Of a stretch of 9,272 nucleotides of DNA, positions 1-5,337 are shown piece by piece. This DNA is from Pseudomonadota bacterium (GTDB taxonomy: Bacteria > Pseudomonadota > Gammaproteobacteria > Burkholderiales > Sulfuricellaceae). The position numbers and the translations under genes are program-made. The stretch spans positions 1 to 9,272 of the forward strand of contig JAJXTJ010000025.1 of assembly GCA_021783895.1 (NCBI GenBank), read 5' to 3'. The notes under the pieces were generated by a model. That model saw only the letters and a program-made list of their open reading frames with translations, was not told the origin of the DNA and ran no database searches. How positions within the stretch are numbered: the first letter of the stretch is position 1; every line of letters starts with the position of its first letter.

Positions 1-157
1 TCCGAGCTTCTTTCCATGCCAAAATAGAAAAAAGCAAGCCAGTAATCCCAAGGATTATAAATATCCAGAAGTCCCATTTTTGCCAAAAATTTTCATGTAA
101 AATCAATAAAATTGGATGAATAGCATCATCAATAGCTTTAGATATTTCAGCATTCAT
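1..157 (-). CDS. Small membrane protein, N-terminal 52 residues (partial at window edge)
   Basis: Reading the minus strand from the ATG at 157-155 gives 52 codons without a stop up to the left edge, so only the N-terminus is present. The protein begins MNAEISKAIDDAIHPILLIL. After an aromatic patch (HENFWQKWDFW) comes one strong membrane segment, about residues 29-46 (WIFIILGITGLLFSILAW), then a charged stretch (KEAR) at the edge. A GGAA lies a few bases upstream of the ATG and could serve as ribosome binding site. Composition is clearly AT-rich compared with the housekeeping genes, which suggests acquired DNA. I do not recognise the family. Single-pass proteins with an 'AWxEAR' motif after the helix are common among uncharacterised accessory proteins, but that is an impression only. 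The rest of the gene lies outside the window, so no function is assigned. Confidence 0.6.
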   Translation of the reverse strand, partial: MNAEISKAIDDAIHPILLILHENFWQKWDFWIFIILGITGLLFSILAWKEAR

Positions 158-463
158 ATCGTTTCCAGAAGTTCACCCTCATTCATCATCTCTATATCGA
201 GTTCAATGGCTGAGAACGGCTATATATCAGTCGGAAAATTTGATCCAAATGGAAGCACGAAGCAGCATTATACAATGTTGACGTGCAATGATTCAGATTG
301 CCCACCATCAAACCATCTCAAAATAATGGCAAGCCGAATGCGACGTTAAAACCATTGCAACATCATAGGTTCATTACGCGCTTGCCACAAGCATATAACG
401 CATTTCCAGCCTTGACGAGCAACCAAAGGGGTCGAAAGAGGCTTCGAATATTTCTTTGCGGGA
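158..463. other. AT-rich gene-free stretch between the minus-strand gene and the TA island
   Basis: I see no convincing gene here. A 77-codon plus-strand frame from 116 lacks a ribosome binding site, overlaps the minus-strand CDS and resembles nothing I know. On the minus strand a perfect TATAAT (272-267) could be a -10 box for the leftward gene, but no good -35 accompanies it. An 11-codon minus-strand frame (189-154) ends in TGA overlapping the ATG of the leftward gene (ATGA), so it might be a tiny coupled leader, with weak support. A small inverted repeat TCGAA/TTCGA lies at 432-447. Base composition changes from AT-rich to mixed at about 350-460. Confidence 0.45.
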
Positions 464-567
464 AATAGGGGACGTAGCCCGATTAACCGGCATTTTCAAT
501 AGCTCTCAGCTCATCGACGGCGCAACAACTCTCAAACCCCGCTTCTCACAAGAAGGTGGGGTTTTTT
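464..567. repeat. Direct repeat copy 1 (~104 bp) ending in a terminator hairpin
   Basis: This stretch, starting AATAGGGGACGTAGCCCG, recurs at 1349-1452. Aligned by eye, the copies differ at about nine bases plus two single-base indels, so they are close to 90% identical. The similarity runs from AATAGGGG through a conserved middle (GGCATTTTCAATAGCTCTCA) to the T-tract of the terminator. The two copies bracket the mazEF-like operon. The AATAGGGG...CCC start resembles degenerate sequences I associate with REP-associated tyrosine transposase (RAYT) repeats in proteobacteria. That link is a recollection and no transposase is present in the window. Confidence 0.85.
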
Positions 568-568
568 T
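534..568 (+). terminator. Intrinsic terminator in repeat copy 1
   Basis: AACCCC (535-540) pairs with GGGGTT (558-563). An inner stem CTTCT (542-546) pairs with AGAAG (551-555) around a CACA loop, with a small bulge between the two stems. Seven T's follow (562-568). It is a textbook rho-independent terminator for + strand transcription, yet no + strand gene lies upstream in the window. That suggests it travelled as part of the repeat or belongs to a lost gene. Confidence 0.8.
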
Positions 569-624
569 GCGCCGCGTGCGTTGCATCATAATGAAAGGAT
601 ACCGAAGGCGCGACATCATGAAGC

Positions 625-663
625 TTGCAATTCGGATTGAATGAAGTTATATTAAAATATAAC
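625..663 (+). promoter_or_regulatory. mazEF promoter with perfect 18-bp palindromic operator
   Basis: Two overlapping promoter readings are possible: TTGCAA (625-630) with 17 bases to TATATT (648-653), or TTGAAT (637-642) with 15 bases to TATAAC (658-663). Both -10 candidates fall inside the perfect inverted repeat GTTATATT-AA-AATATAAC (646-663). Its position is ideal for autorepression by the antitoxin or the toxin-antitoxin complex, as is known for mazEF-type operons. Which -10 is used cannot be decided by reading. Confidence 0.6.
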
Positions 664-695
664 TCAACTCAACCCAACCCAACCCAACCCAACCC
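661..695 (+). repeat. Tandem pentanucleotide repeat in the mazE leader (AACTC x2, AACCC x5)
   Basis: Seven pentanucleotide units in a row: two AACTC (661-670) followed by five AACCC (671-695). The tract starts within the last bases of the palindromic operator and ends three bases before the GGAGG ribosome binding site (698-702). It therefore forms most of the untranslated leader. A tract like this can gain or lose units by replication slippage. Confidence 0.9.
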
Positions 696-708
696 ATGGA
701 GGTGCATC

Positions 709-966
709 ATGTACACAACCAATCTGCGCAAGGTCGGCGGTTCGGTCATGCTGGCCGTTCCGCCAGCGTTTCTAGATCAACTGCACCTGCAAGCTGGGGC
801 TACGGTCGGCGTAGCCATCACCGATGGCCGCCTGGTGGTCGATCCCAAGCCCAGGCCGCGTTACACGCTCGCGGAATTGCTGGCCGTCTCGGACTATTCA
901 CAACCGCAACCGGCTGAAGAACGTGAATGGGTCGATGCGCCCGCCGTGGGTGGCGAGTTGATATGA
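709..966 (+). CDS. mazE: MazE/AbrB-fold antitoxin
   Basis: 85-residue antitoxin of the AbrB/MazE/SpoVT swapped-hairpin class, the DNA-binding and toxin-neutralising half of a type II TA pair. Residues about 1-48 form the DNA-binding beta-barrel half (MYTTNLRKVGGSVMLAVPPA; LQAGATVGVAITDGRLVVDP). The acidic tail (AEEREWVDAPAVGGELI) is the expected toxin-binding arm, and its tryptophan is typical. I chose ATG 709 because GGAGG (698-702) lies six bases upstream. An in-frame TTG at 625 is upstream of the promoter and would be read through the pentanucleotide tract. ATG 696 is out of frame. The stop overlaps the toxin start (ATGA, 963-966), so translation is coupled and the antitoxin is made first. 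It probably represses its own operon through the palindrome at 646-663. The ChpS/PemI subgroup is an alternative name. Confidence 0.88.
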   Translation: MYTTNLRKVGGSVMLAVPPAFLDQLHLQAGATVGVAITDGRLVVDPKPRPRYTLAELLAVSDYSQPQPAEEREWVDAPAVGGELI

Positions 967-1289
967 GGCGTGGTGACATTTACCTGGTTTCGCTTGATCC
1001 GATTGAAGGGCGCGAGCAACGCGGTAGCCGTCCTGTCTTGGTCGTGTCGCCTGCCGAGTTCAACGAGGCAACCAAGTTGCCGGTGATCTGCCCGATCACG
1101 AGCGGCGGCGACTTCGCCCGCCGCATCGGGTTCGCCGTTTCGTTGACTGGTATCAAGACAGCCGGCGTCGTTCGCTGCGATCAGCCCCGTGTGCTCGATC
1201 TTGGCGCGCGCAATGCGCGCAAGGTGGACACCTTGCCAGAGTCAATCATGGAAGAAGTGCTGGCGAAACTGGCCCCGATTTTCGAGTGA
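963..1289 (+). CDS. mazF: MazF/PemK-family endoribonuclease toxin
   Basis: 108-residue toxin, the usual MazF/PemK/ChpB length. Members of this family cut single-stranded mRNA at short specific sequences and so stop translation. The protein starts MRRGDIYLVSLDPIEGREQR and contains the family landmarks: RGDIY at 3-7, the RGSRPVLVV strand (20-28) with conserved Arg23, CPIT (43-46) ending in the conserved Thr, and DQPRVLDL with a following basic stretch in the C-terminal half. Ala-Arg-Lys residues near the end fit the dimer/RNA-binding face. All key residues look intact, so the toxin should be active. It starts inside the mazE stop codon with a 4-bp overlap. An upstream in-frame ATG at 927 lies within mazE and is not needed. 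Repeat copy 2, with its terminator, follows 60 bases downstream and would end the transcript. The cleavage site cannot be predicted from the sequence. Confidence 0.92.
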   Translation: MRRGDIYLVSLDPIEGREQRGSRPVLVVSPAEFNEATKLPVICPITSGGDFARRIGFAVSLTGIKTAGVVRCDQPRVLDLGARNARKVDTLPESIMEEVLAKLAPIFE

Positions 1290-1348
1290 GCAGAAACAAG
1301 CAACGAAATAGGGGGCACCCATTGGCTGGCCCCGTGTCAAGCATGGGC

Positions 1349-1452
1349 AATAGGGGACGTAGCCCGTTAACCTGGCATTTTCAATAGCTCTCAGTTCTCC
1401 GACAGCGCAATAACTCTCAAACCCCGCTTTTCACAAGAGGGCGGGATTTTTT
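1349..1452. repeat. Direct repeat copy 2 (~104 bp) ending in a terminator hairpin
   Basis: Second copy of the element at 464-567, in the same orientation, about 885 bp further on. A related short motif, AATAGGGGGCACCC, occurs just before it at about 1308-1321, so the start of the element may itself be partly duplicated. The intervening unit contains exactly one TA operon with its promoter. Confidence 0.85.
1421..1452 (+). terminator. Intrinsic terminator in repeat copy 2, downstream of mazF
   Basis: CCCGC (1423-1427) pairs with GCGGG (1441-1445). The stem extends inward with weaker T-G and T-A pairs and is followed by six T's (1447-1452). It should end mazEF transcription and insulate the higBA promoter that begins 16 bases later. 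Confidence 0.75.
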
Positions 1453-1467
1453 ACGTTGTAATTCGGC

Positions 1468-1495
1468 TTGAAACCAGTACACTAAGTGATATAAT
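1468..1495 (+). promoter_or_regulatory. higBA promoter, TTGAAA-16-TATAAT, with operator-like inverted repeat
   Basis: TTGAAA (1468-1473) and a perfect TATAAT (1490-1495) are separated by 16 bases. Between them CACT-A-AGTG (1480-1488) is an inverted repeat with 4-base arms, well placed as an operator for the HigA antitoxin. The predicted transcription start, about seven bases after the -10, falls at or next to the ATG at 1502. Confidence 0.75.
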
Positions 1496-1501
1496 TTGAA
1501 A

Positions 1502-1885
1502 ATGAAGCGAGTATTCAAAATCCGCCACTTCTGCCGATGGATGCGTAAGACGGAATTGACCGATAACGCGCTGTGCGCTGCGGTGGCCGAAATGGCTCAA
1601 GGTTTGGTCGATGTCGATCTTGGCGGCGGTGTGGTCAAAAAACGTGTTGGATTGGCGGGTCGCGGCAAACGTGGCGGAGTCAGAACGTTGGTTGCGACCA
1701 ACAAAGGGGGTCGGTGGTTCTTCGTCTTTGGATTCGAGAAGAATACGCGGGCCAACATCAGCGACGATGAACTGGAGGCCTTGAGGGACATCGCGCAGGA
1801 GTTGCTGGCCAGAACGGGGCGGCAACTCGACTTGGCGGTCGAAGACGGTACGTTAGAGGAGATTTGTCATGACCACAAAGACTAA
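1502..1885 (+). CDS. higB: HigB-type (RelE superfamily) toxin
   Basis: 127-residue toxin of the RelE-like HigB family (the Pfam RelE/HigB group that includes Vibrio HigB2). These toxins cut mRNA on the ribosome. Recognisable family features are the start MKRVFKIRHFCRWMRK, the GGGVVKKRV and GRGKRGGVRTLVA strands (basic residues likely to contact RNA), the RWFFVFGFEKN core strand, and a C-terminal helix ending LEEICHDHKD. The length is normal and nothing is disrupted. ATG 1502 is preferred; an in-frame TTG at 1496 adds two residues but lies right at the -10 box. No Shine-Dalgarno precedes ATG 1502 and the predicted transcript starts about there, so translation is probably leaderless and therefore weak. 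The gene overlaps higA by 17 bases. Toxin-first order is typical of higBA. Confidence 0.88.
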   Translation: MKRVFKIRHFCRWMRKTELTDNALCAAVAEMAQGLVDVDLGGGVVKKRVGLAGRGKRGGVRTLVATNKGGRWFFVFGFEKNTRANISDDELEALRDIAQELLARTGRQLDLAVEDGTLEEICHDHKD

Positions 1886-2192
1886 GACCAAAAGCTCGGT
1901 TTTCGAGGCCGTACACGAAACGGCGAGTGACCTCCATCGTCTGGGCTTCATCGATCAACGCAAAATGCGCAAGTTTGATTTTTTGTGCCTCGATCCGATT
2001 CCTAATTACGACAGCGAAAAAATCCGTGCCCTGCGTGACCGCCTCAAGCTGAGTCAGGCGGTGCTGGCCTCTGTGTTGAACACCAGTCTGTCAACTGTGC
2101 GGCAGTGGGAAGTTGGTGATAAGCACCCTAGCGGACCATCGCAAAAACTGCTGAATCTTCTGGAGCGTAAAGGGCTTGAAGCCCTGATTTGA
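1869..2192 (+). CDS. higA: HigA-type helix-turn-helix antitoxin
   Basis: 107-residue partner antitoxin of the upstream toxin. The C-terminal half (about residues 50-107) is a Cro/C1-type helix-turn-helix: an IRALRDRLKLSQAVLASVL scaffold, the recognition region NTSLSTVRQWEVGDKHPSGP, and a final amphipathic helix (KLLNLLERKGLEAL). The N-terminal half is charged, as expected for the toxin-binding part. A strong GAGGAG (1856-1861) sits seven bases before ATG 1869, inside the toxin gene. The antitoxin may therefore be translated more efficiently than the probably leaderless toxin, which would favour safe stoichiometry. It likely represses the operon through the inverted repeat at 1480-1488. I see no terminator after the stop, and cmk begins 110 bases later, so read-through is possible. 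Confidence 0.9.
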   Translation: MTTKTKTKSSVFEAVHETASDLHRLGFIDQRKMRKFDFLCLDPIPNYDSEKIRALRDRLKLSQAVLASVLNTSLSTVRQWEVGDKHPSGPSQKLLNLLERKGLEALI

Positions 2193-2302
2193 CCAAAGAT
2201 GCCACGACCAGGGAAAATACGGAGTTTTAACCCGGCAACCGGTTTAGCATCCGCAATCTTTTCAATTCGGCTTCCGCATGAACAGCGGCTTCCTGGTTTT
2301 CT

Positions 2303-2989
2303 ATGCCTATGACACCTTTGACCGCTTCTTCCATTCCGGTTATCGCCATTGACGGCCCCTCCGCATCCGGCAAAGGCACGGTGGCACAATTCGTCGCCCA
2401 GGCACTGGGCTTCCATTATCTCGATAGCGGCGCCTTGTACCGGTTGTTGGCCCTGGCGGCAGCGCGGCGCAGCGTGTCGTTCGACGAGGAGGAGGGGCTG
2501 GCGCGCTTGGCGGAAGGATTGGACATTCGTTTCGATGGCGGCGAGGTGTGGCTGGATGGCGAGCAGGTGGGGGAGGCGATTCGCACCGAAGATTGCGGCA
2601 ACGGCGCCTCGTGCATTGCCGCCTATCCCCGCGTGCGTGCGGCGCTGCTGGATCTGCAACGCGCCTTCCTCCAGGCTCCGGGGCTGGTTGCGGACGGGCG
2701 CGACATGGGCTCGGTGGTATTTCCTGGTGCGATGCTCAAAATATTTTTGACCGCCAGCGCCGAGGTGCGCGCCGATCGCCGGTATAAACAGTTGATGGAA
2801 AAAGGAATGCATGCTAATATCGCACAGATTTTGCATGACATCAGGCAACGCGATGAGCGCGACAGCGCGCGGAGCGTGGCCCCATTGCAAAAATGTGCGG
2901 ATGCCAGCCTGCTGGATACCAGTTCCATGACCATTGTCGAAGCGGTGGACGAGGTGCTGGCGCGGTTCAAGCAGGTTCGTGTCCGATAG
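2303..2989 (+). CDS. cmk: Cytidylate kinase (CMP/dCMP kinase)
   Basis: Cytosolic kinase converting CMP or dCMP to the diphosphate with ATP, in pyrimidine nucleotide metabolism. It has 228 residues from ATG 2303 (226 from the in-frame ATG 2309), the normal bacterial length. The P-loop is GPSASGKGT (18-26). DSGALYR (41-47) is the usual motif after it. GNGASCIAAYPRVR lies in the CMP-binding region and has NGASC where many homologues read NxASQ. RDMGSVVFP (133-141) binds CMP, and RQRDERDSAR (181-190) is the lid/catalytic Arg-Asp region. Neither start has a clear Shine-Dalgarno, and I find no strong promoter in the 110 bases before it. rpsA and ihfB follow, a classic arrangement. aroA, which I would expect directly upstream in a betaproteobacterium, is absent and the TA island is there instead. 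Confidence 0.96.
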   Translation: MPMTPLTASSIPVIAIDGPSASGKGTVAQFVAQALGFHYLDSGALYRLLALAAARRSVSFDEEEGLARLAEGLDIRFDGGEVWLDGEQVGEAIRTEDCGNGASCIAAYPRVRAALLDLQRAFLQAPGLVADGRDMGSVVFPGAMLKIFLTASAEVRADRRYKQLMEKGMHANIAQILHDIRQRDERDSARSVAPLQKCADASLLDTSSMTIVEAVDEVLARFKQVRVR

Positions 2990-3023
2990 GCGCCTCTAGC
3001 TCCTACAGTTTTGCCGGTTGGCT

Positions 3024-3070
3024 GAAACATTTCTTTCGCGGCATGTTTCCCATTTCGGACTGTAAGAAAC
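3024..3070 (+). promoter_or_regulatory. Mutually exclusive hairpin arms in the cmk-rpsA leader
   Basis: GAAACAT (3024-3030) can pair with ATGTTTC (3043-3049). The same GTTTC can instead pair with GAAAC at 3066-3070. Competing arms of this kind occur in regulated leaders, but the stems are short and this could be chance. Confidence 0.3.
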
Positions 3071-3108
3071 TTCTGGCGGGTGATAACTAACCCCGTTGCT
3101 TTTGCCAT

Positions 3109-3130
3109 CCTGGCGACAGCCGGGCTTTTT
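3109..3130 (+). terminator. Terminator-like hairpin just upstream of rpsA
   Basis: CCTGGC (3109-3114) pairs with GCCGGG (3119-3124) around a GACA tetraloop. One C and then five T's (3126-3130) follow. The form is that of an intrinsic terminator, but it ends only 15 bases before the rpsA ATG. If it acts it must work as an attenuator or as a translational control hairpin, because a new promoter between it and the ATG is hardly possible. Confidence 0.45.
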
Positions 3131-3145
3131 CAGGTTTTTTAAACA

Positions 3146-4864
3146 ATGACTACTGCTTCCCCTTCCGTTTCACTAGATATCGAAAGTTTCGCCTCCCTGT
3201 TCGCAGAGAGCTTGTCCCACCAGGAAATGCGCGCCGGCGAGGTCATTACCGCCGAGGTTGTGCGTGTCGATAACGACAGCGTGGTGGTCAATGCCGGCCT
3301 GAAATCCGAAAGCGTCATCGACGCCAACGAATTCAAGAACGACAAGGGCGAAATCGAAGTAAAACCGGGCGATTTCGTCAAGGTTGCGATCGAAATGCTG
3401 GAAGACGGCTATGGTTCGACCAAGCTGTCGCGCGAGAAAGCCAAGCGCGTCGCCGCCTGGCTGGATCTGGAAACCGCCATGGAAGAGGGCACGCTGGTCA
3501 GCGGTATGGTCAATGGCAAGGTCAAGGGCGGCCTGACCGTGATGGTCAATGGTATTCGCGCCTTCCTGCCGGGTTCGCTGGTGGATATCCGCCCGGTCAA
3601 GGACACTACCCCCTACGAAAACAAGGAAATGGAATTCAAGGTCATCAAGCTGGACCGCAAGCGCAACAACGTTGTGGTTTCGCGCAAGGCCGTGCTGGAG
3701 CAGAGCCTGGGCGCCGAGCGTCAGGCACTGCTGGGCAACCTGAAAGAAGGCATGGTGGTCAAGGGTATCGTCAAGAACATCACCGACTACGGCGCGTTCG
3801 TGGATCTGGGCGGTGTCGACGGCCTGCTGCACATCACCGACCTGGCCTGGCGCCGCGTCAAGCATCCTTCCGAGGTGCTGGCTGTGGGGGATGAAGTCGA
3901 AGCCGTGGTGCTCAAGTTCGATCAGGAGAAGAACCGTGTTTCCCTGGGCATCAAGCAACTGGGCGATGATCCGTGGGTTAATCTGTCCCGCCGCTACCCG
4001 CAGAGCACCCGCATGTTCGGCAAGGTGACCAACCTGACCGACTACGGCGCGTTCGTCGAAATCGAACAGGGCATCGAAGGCCTGGTCCACGTTTCCGAAA
4101 TGGACTGGACCAACAAGAACGTGCATCCGGGTAAAGTGGTGCAACTGGGCGACGAAGTCGAAGTCATGATCCTGGAAATCGACGAAGAACGCCGCCGTAT
4201 TTCCCTCGGCATGAAACAGTGCAAATCCAATCCCTGGGATGATTTTGCCGTTACCCACAAGAAGGGTGACAAAGTCTCCGGTCAGATCAAGTCCATCACC
4301 GATTTCGGCGTGTTCATCGGCCTGCCTGGCGGCATCGACGGTCTGGTGCATTTGTCCGACCTGTCCTGGAACATGCCGGGTGAAGAAGCGGTGCGCAACT
4401 ACAAGAAGGGTGACGAAGTCGAAGCCATGGTGCTGGCGATCGACGCCGAGCGCGAGCGTATTTCCCTGGGTATCAAGCAGATGGAAGGCGATCCGTTCAC
4501 CAATTACGTGGCCGTTAATGACAAGAACAGCGTCGTCAAGGGCATCGTTAAATCGGCAGATGCCAAGGGTGCGGTTATCACTCTGGACGGCGAAGTGGAA
4601 GGCTATCTGCGCGCTTCCGAAGTGTCGCGCGACCGTGTCGAGGACATTCGCACTCACCTCAAGGAAGGCGACGAAGTCGAGGCCAAGATCATCAATATCG
4701 ATCGCAAGAACCGCAATATCAACCTGTCCATCAAGGCCAAGGATATGGCGGACGAGGCCGATGTGATGCAGAAGATGTCGGCCAGCGATACCGGTACTGC
4801 CGGCACCACCAACCTTGGCGCGTTGTTGAAGGCCAAGATGGATACGAAGCAAACTGGCCAATAA
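3146..4864 (+). CDS. rpsA: 30S ribosomal protein S1
   Basis: 572-residue S1, the protein that binds and unfolds mRNA on the 30S subunit; E. coli S1 has 557. Six S1/OB-fold repeats begin near residues 29, 113, 200, 287, 372 and 460. The two N-terminal repeats are divergent (ribosome binding). Repeats 3-6 carry the RNA-binding signature, for example [27 protein letters not shown] with GLVHxS and ending RISLGIKQ. A polar, Gly/Thr-rich tail with GALLKAKMD closes the protein. Repeats 3 and 4 share an identical 20-base stretch (3782-3801 and 4037-4056). The start has only a weak AGG about 11 bases upstream. That agrees with the known lack of a good Shine-Dalgarno on E. coli rpsA, whose translation S1 itself represses. 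It lies between cmk and ihfB. Confidence 0.98.
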   Translation: MTTASPSVSLDIESFASLFAESLSHQEMRAGEVITAEVVRVDNDSVVVNAGLKSESVIDANEFKNDKGEIEVKPGDFVKVAIEMLEDGYGSTKLSREKAKRVAAWLDLETAMEEGTLVSGMVNGKVKGGLTVMVNGIRAFLPGSLVDIRPVKDTTPYENKEMEFKVIKLDRKRNNVVVSRKAVLEQSLGAERQALLGNLKEGMVVKGIVKNITDYGAFVDLGGVDGLLHITDLAWRRVKHPSEVLAVGDEVEAVVLKFDQEKNRVSLGIKQLGDDPWVNLSRRYPQSTRMFGKVTNLTDYGAFVEIEQGIEGLVHVSEMDWTNKNVHPGKVVQLGDEVEVMILEIDEERRRISLGMKQCKSNPWDDFAVTHKKGDKVSGQIKSITDFGVFIGLPGGIDGLVHLSDLSWNMPGEEAVRNYKKGDEVEAMVLAIDAERERISLGIKQMEGDPFTNYVAVNDKNSVVKGIVKSADAKGAVITLDGEVEGYLRASEVSRDRVEDIRTHLKEGDEVEAKIINIDRKNRNINLSIKAKDMADEADVMQKMSASDTGTAGTTNLGALLKAKMDTKQTGQ

Positions 4865-4891
4865 CAATTAAATTTCGGAAGGTCAAAGCTG

Positions 4892-5173
4892 ATGACAAAA
4901 TCGGAGCTTATTTCGAAGCTGGCAATGCGTTACCCGCAATTGGTCACCAAGGATGCGGAACTGGCGGTGAAGACGATCCTCGATGCAATGGGAGAAAGTT
5001 TGTCCCAGGGAGAGCGCATCGAAATCCGGGGCTTCGGCAGTTTTAGCCTGAATTACCGGCCACCCAGAGTCGGGCGCAATCCCAAAACCGGCGGCAAGGT
5101 GAGCGTGCCCGAAAAGTACGTGACACACTTCAAGGCGGGCAAGGAGTTGCGCGAGCGGGTTGATGCCAATTAA
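4892..5173 (+). CDS. ihfB: Integration host factor subunit beta
   Basis: 93-residue DNA-bending nucleoid protein that pairs with IHF alpha (encoded elsewhere) and acts in recombination, transcription and replication. It starts [10 protein letters not shown] with the family's helical N-terminus. The flanking strands carry GFGSFSL (47-53) and the beta-arm contains [10 protein letters not shown] (61-70), in which Pro64 is the intercalating residue that kinks DNA. It ends in the usual [12 protein letters not shown] helix. GGAAGG (4877-4882) is the ribosome binding site, nine bases before the ATG. The gene is 27 bases after rpsA and probably shares its transcript. A strong terminator follows 37 bases downstream. 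The sequence is distinct from HU and matches the beta subunit better than alpha, as the rpsA linkage also indicates. Confidence 0.97.
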   Translation: MTKSELISKLAMRYPQLVTKDAELAVKTILDAMGESLSQGERIEIRGFGSFSLNYRPPRVGRNPKTGGKVSVPEKYVTHFKAGKELRERVDAN

Positions 5174-5210
5174 ATCGGGTAAGTTGGGTTACTGACTAAC
5201 CGGAAGGCAC

Positions 5211-5243
5211 GGCGGCATAATCGAAAGATCATGCCGCCTTTTT
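5211..5243 (+). terminator. Intrinsic terminator after ihfB
   Basis: GGCGGCAT (5211-5218) pairs with ATGCCGCC (5231-5238). The stem continues, after one A-C mismatch, with ATC/GAT closing a GAAA tetraloop, and five T's follow (5239-5243). It ends the cmk-rpsA-ihfB unit. A smaller hairpin, GGTTA/TAACC (5187-5201), precedes it. Confidence 0.9.
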
Positions 5244-5253
5244 ATTGGAAATC

Positions 5254-5325
5254 AGCTGTCAGCCATCAGCGGTCAGCTTTCAGCAAGGTTGGTCGATTCA
5301 AGCTGACAGCTGATGGCTGATAGCT
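5254..5325. repeat. Long inverted repeat with 26-bp arms upstream of lapA
   Basis: The left arm (5254-5279) and right arm (5300-5325) are reverse complements at 24 of 26 positions, with a 20-base spacer. Both arms are built from variants of a short CAGCTGA/TCAGC unit, so each arm is also internally repetitive. The right arm ends four bases before the AGG ribosome binding site of lapA. There is no T-tract, so it is not an obvious terminator. Similar CAGCTGA-type repeats are scattered through many bacterial genomes in my recollection. Confidence 0.85.
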
Positions 5326-5337
5326 TATAGGAATTAC

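Noticed and set aside
116..349. A 77-codon plus-strand frame in the AT-rich left part.
   Set aside because: It has no ribosome binding site, low-complexity Ser/Ile-rich sequence, overlap with the better-supported minus-strand gene, and no recognisable family.
464..567. A CRISPR array or multi-copy short-spacer repeat.
   Set aside because: There are only two copies, about 885 bp apart, with genes between them and no regular spacers.
464..1452. The idea that the repeats are integron attC sites around a TA gene cassette.
   Set aside because: TA cassettes are common in chromosomal integrons, but I could not find paired RYYYAAC and GTRRRRY-type core sites at the ends of the repeats, and no integrase is present.
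2278..2349. A short frame starting MNSGFLVFYAYDTF overlapping the cmk start.
   Set aside because: It stops after 23 codons in a different frame from cmk, is not preceded by a ribosome binding site and has no resemblance to the end of aroA.
3173..4867. A 564-codon open frame on the minus strand opposite rpsA.
   Set aside because: It mirrors the codon positions of rpsA, is rich in His, Asp and Gln as expected from antisense reading of a GC-biased gene, and has no ribosome binding site or recognisable domain.
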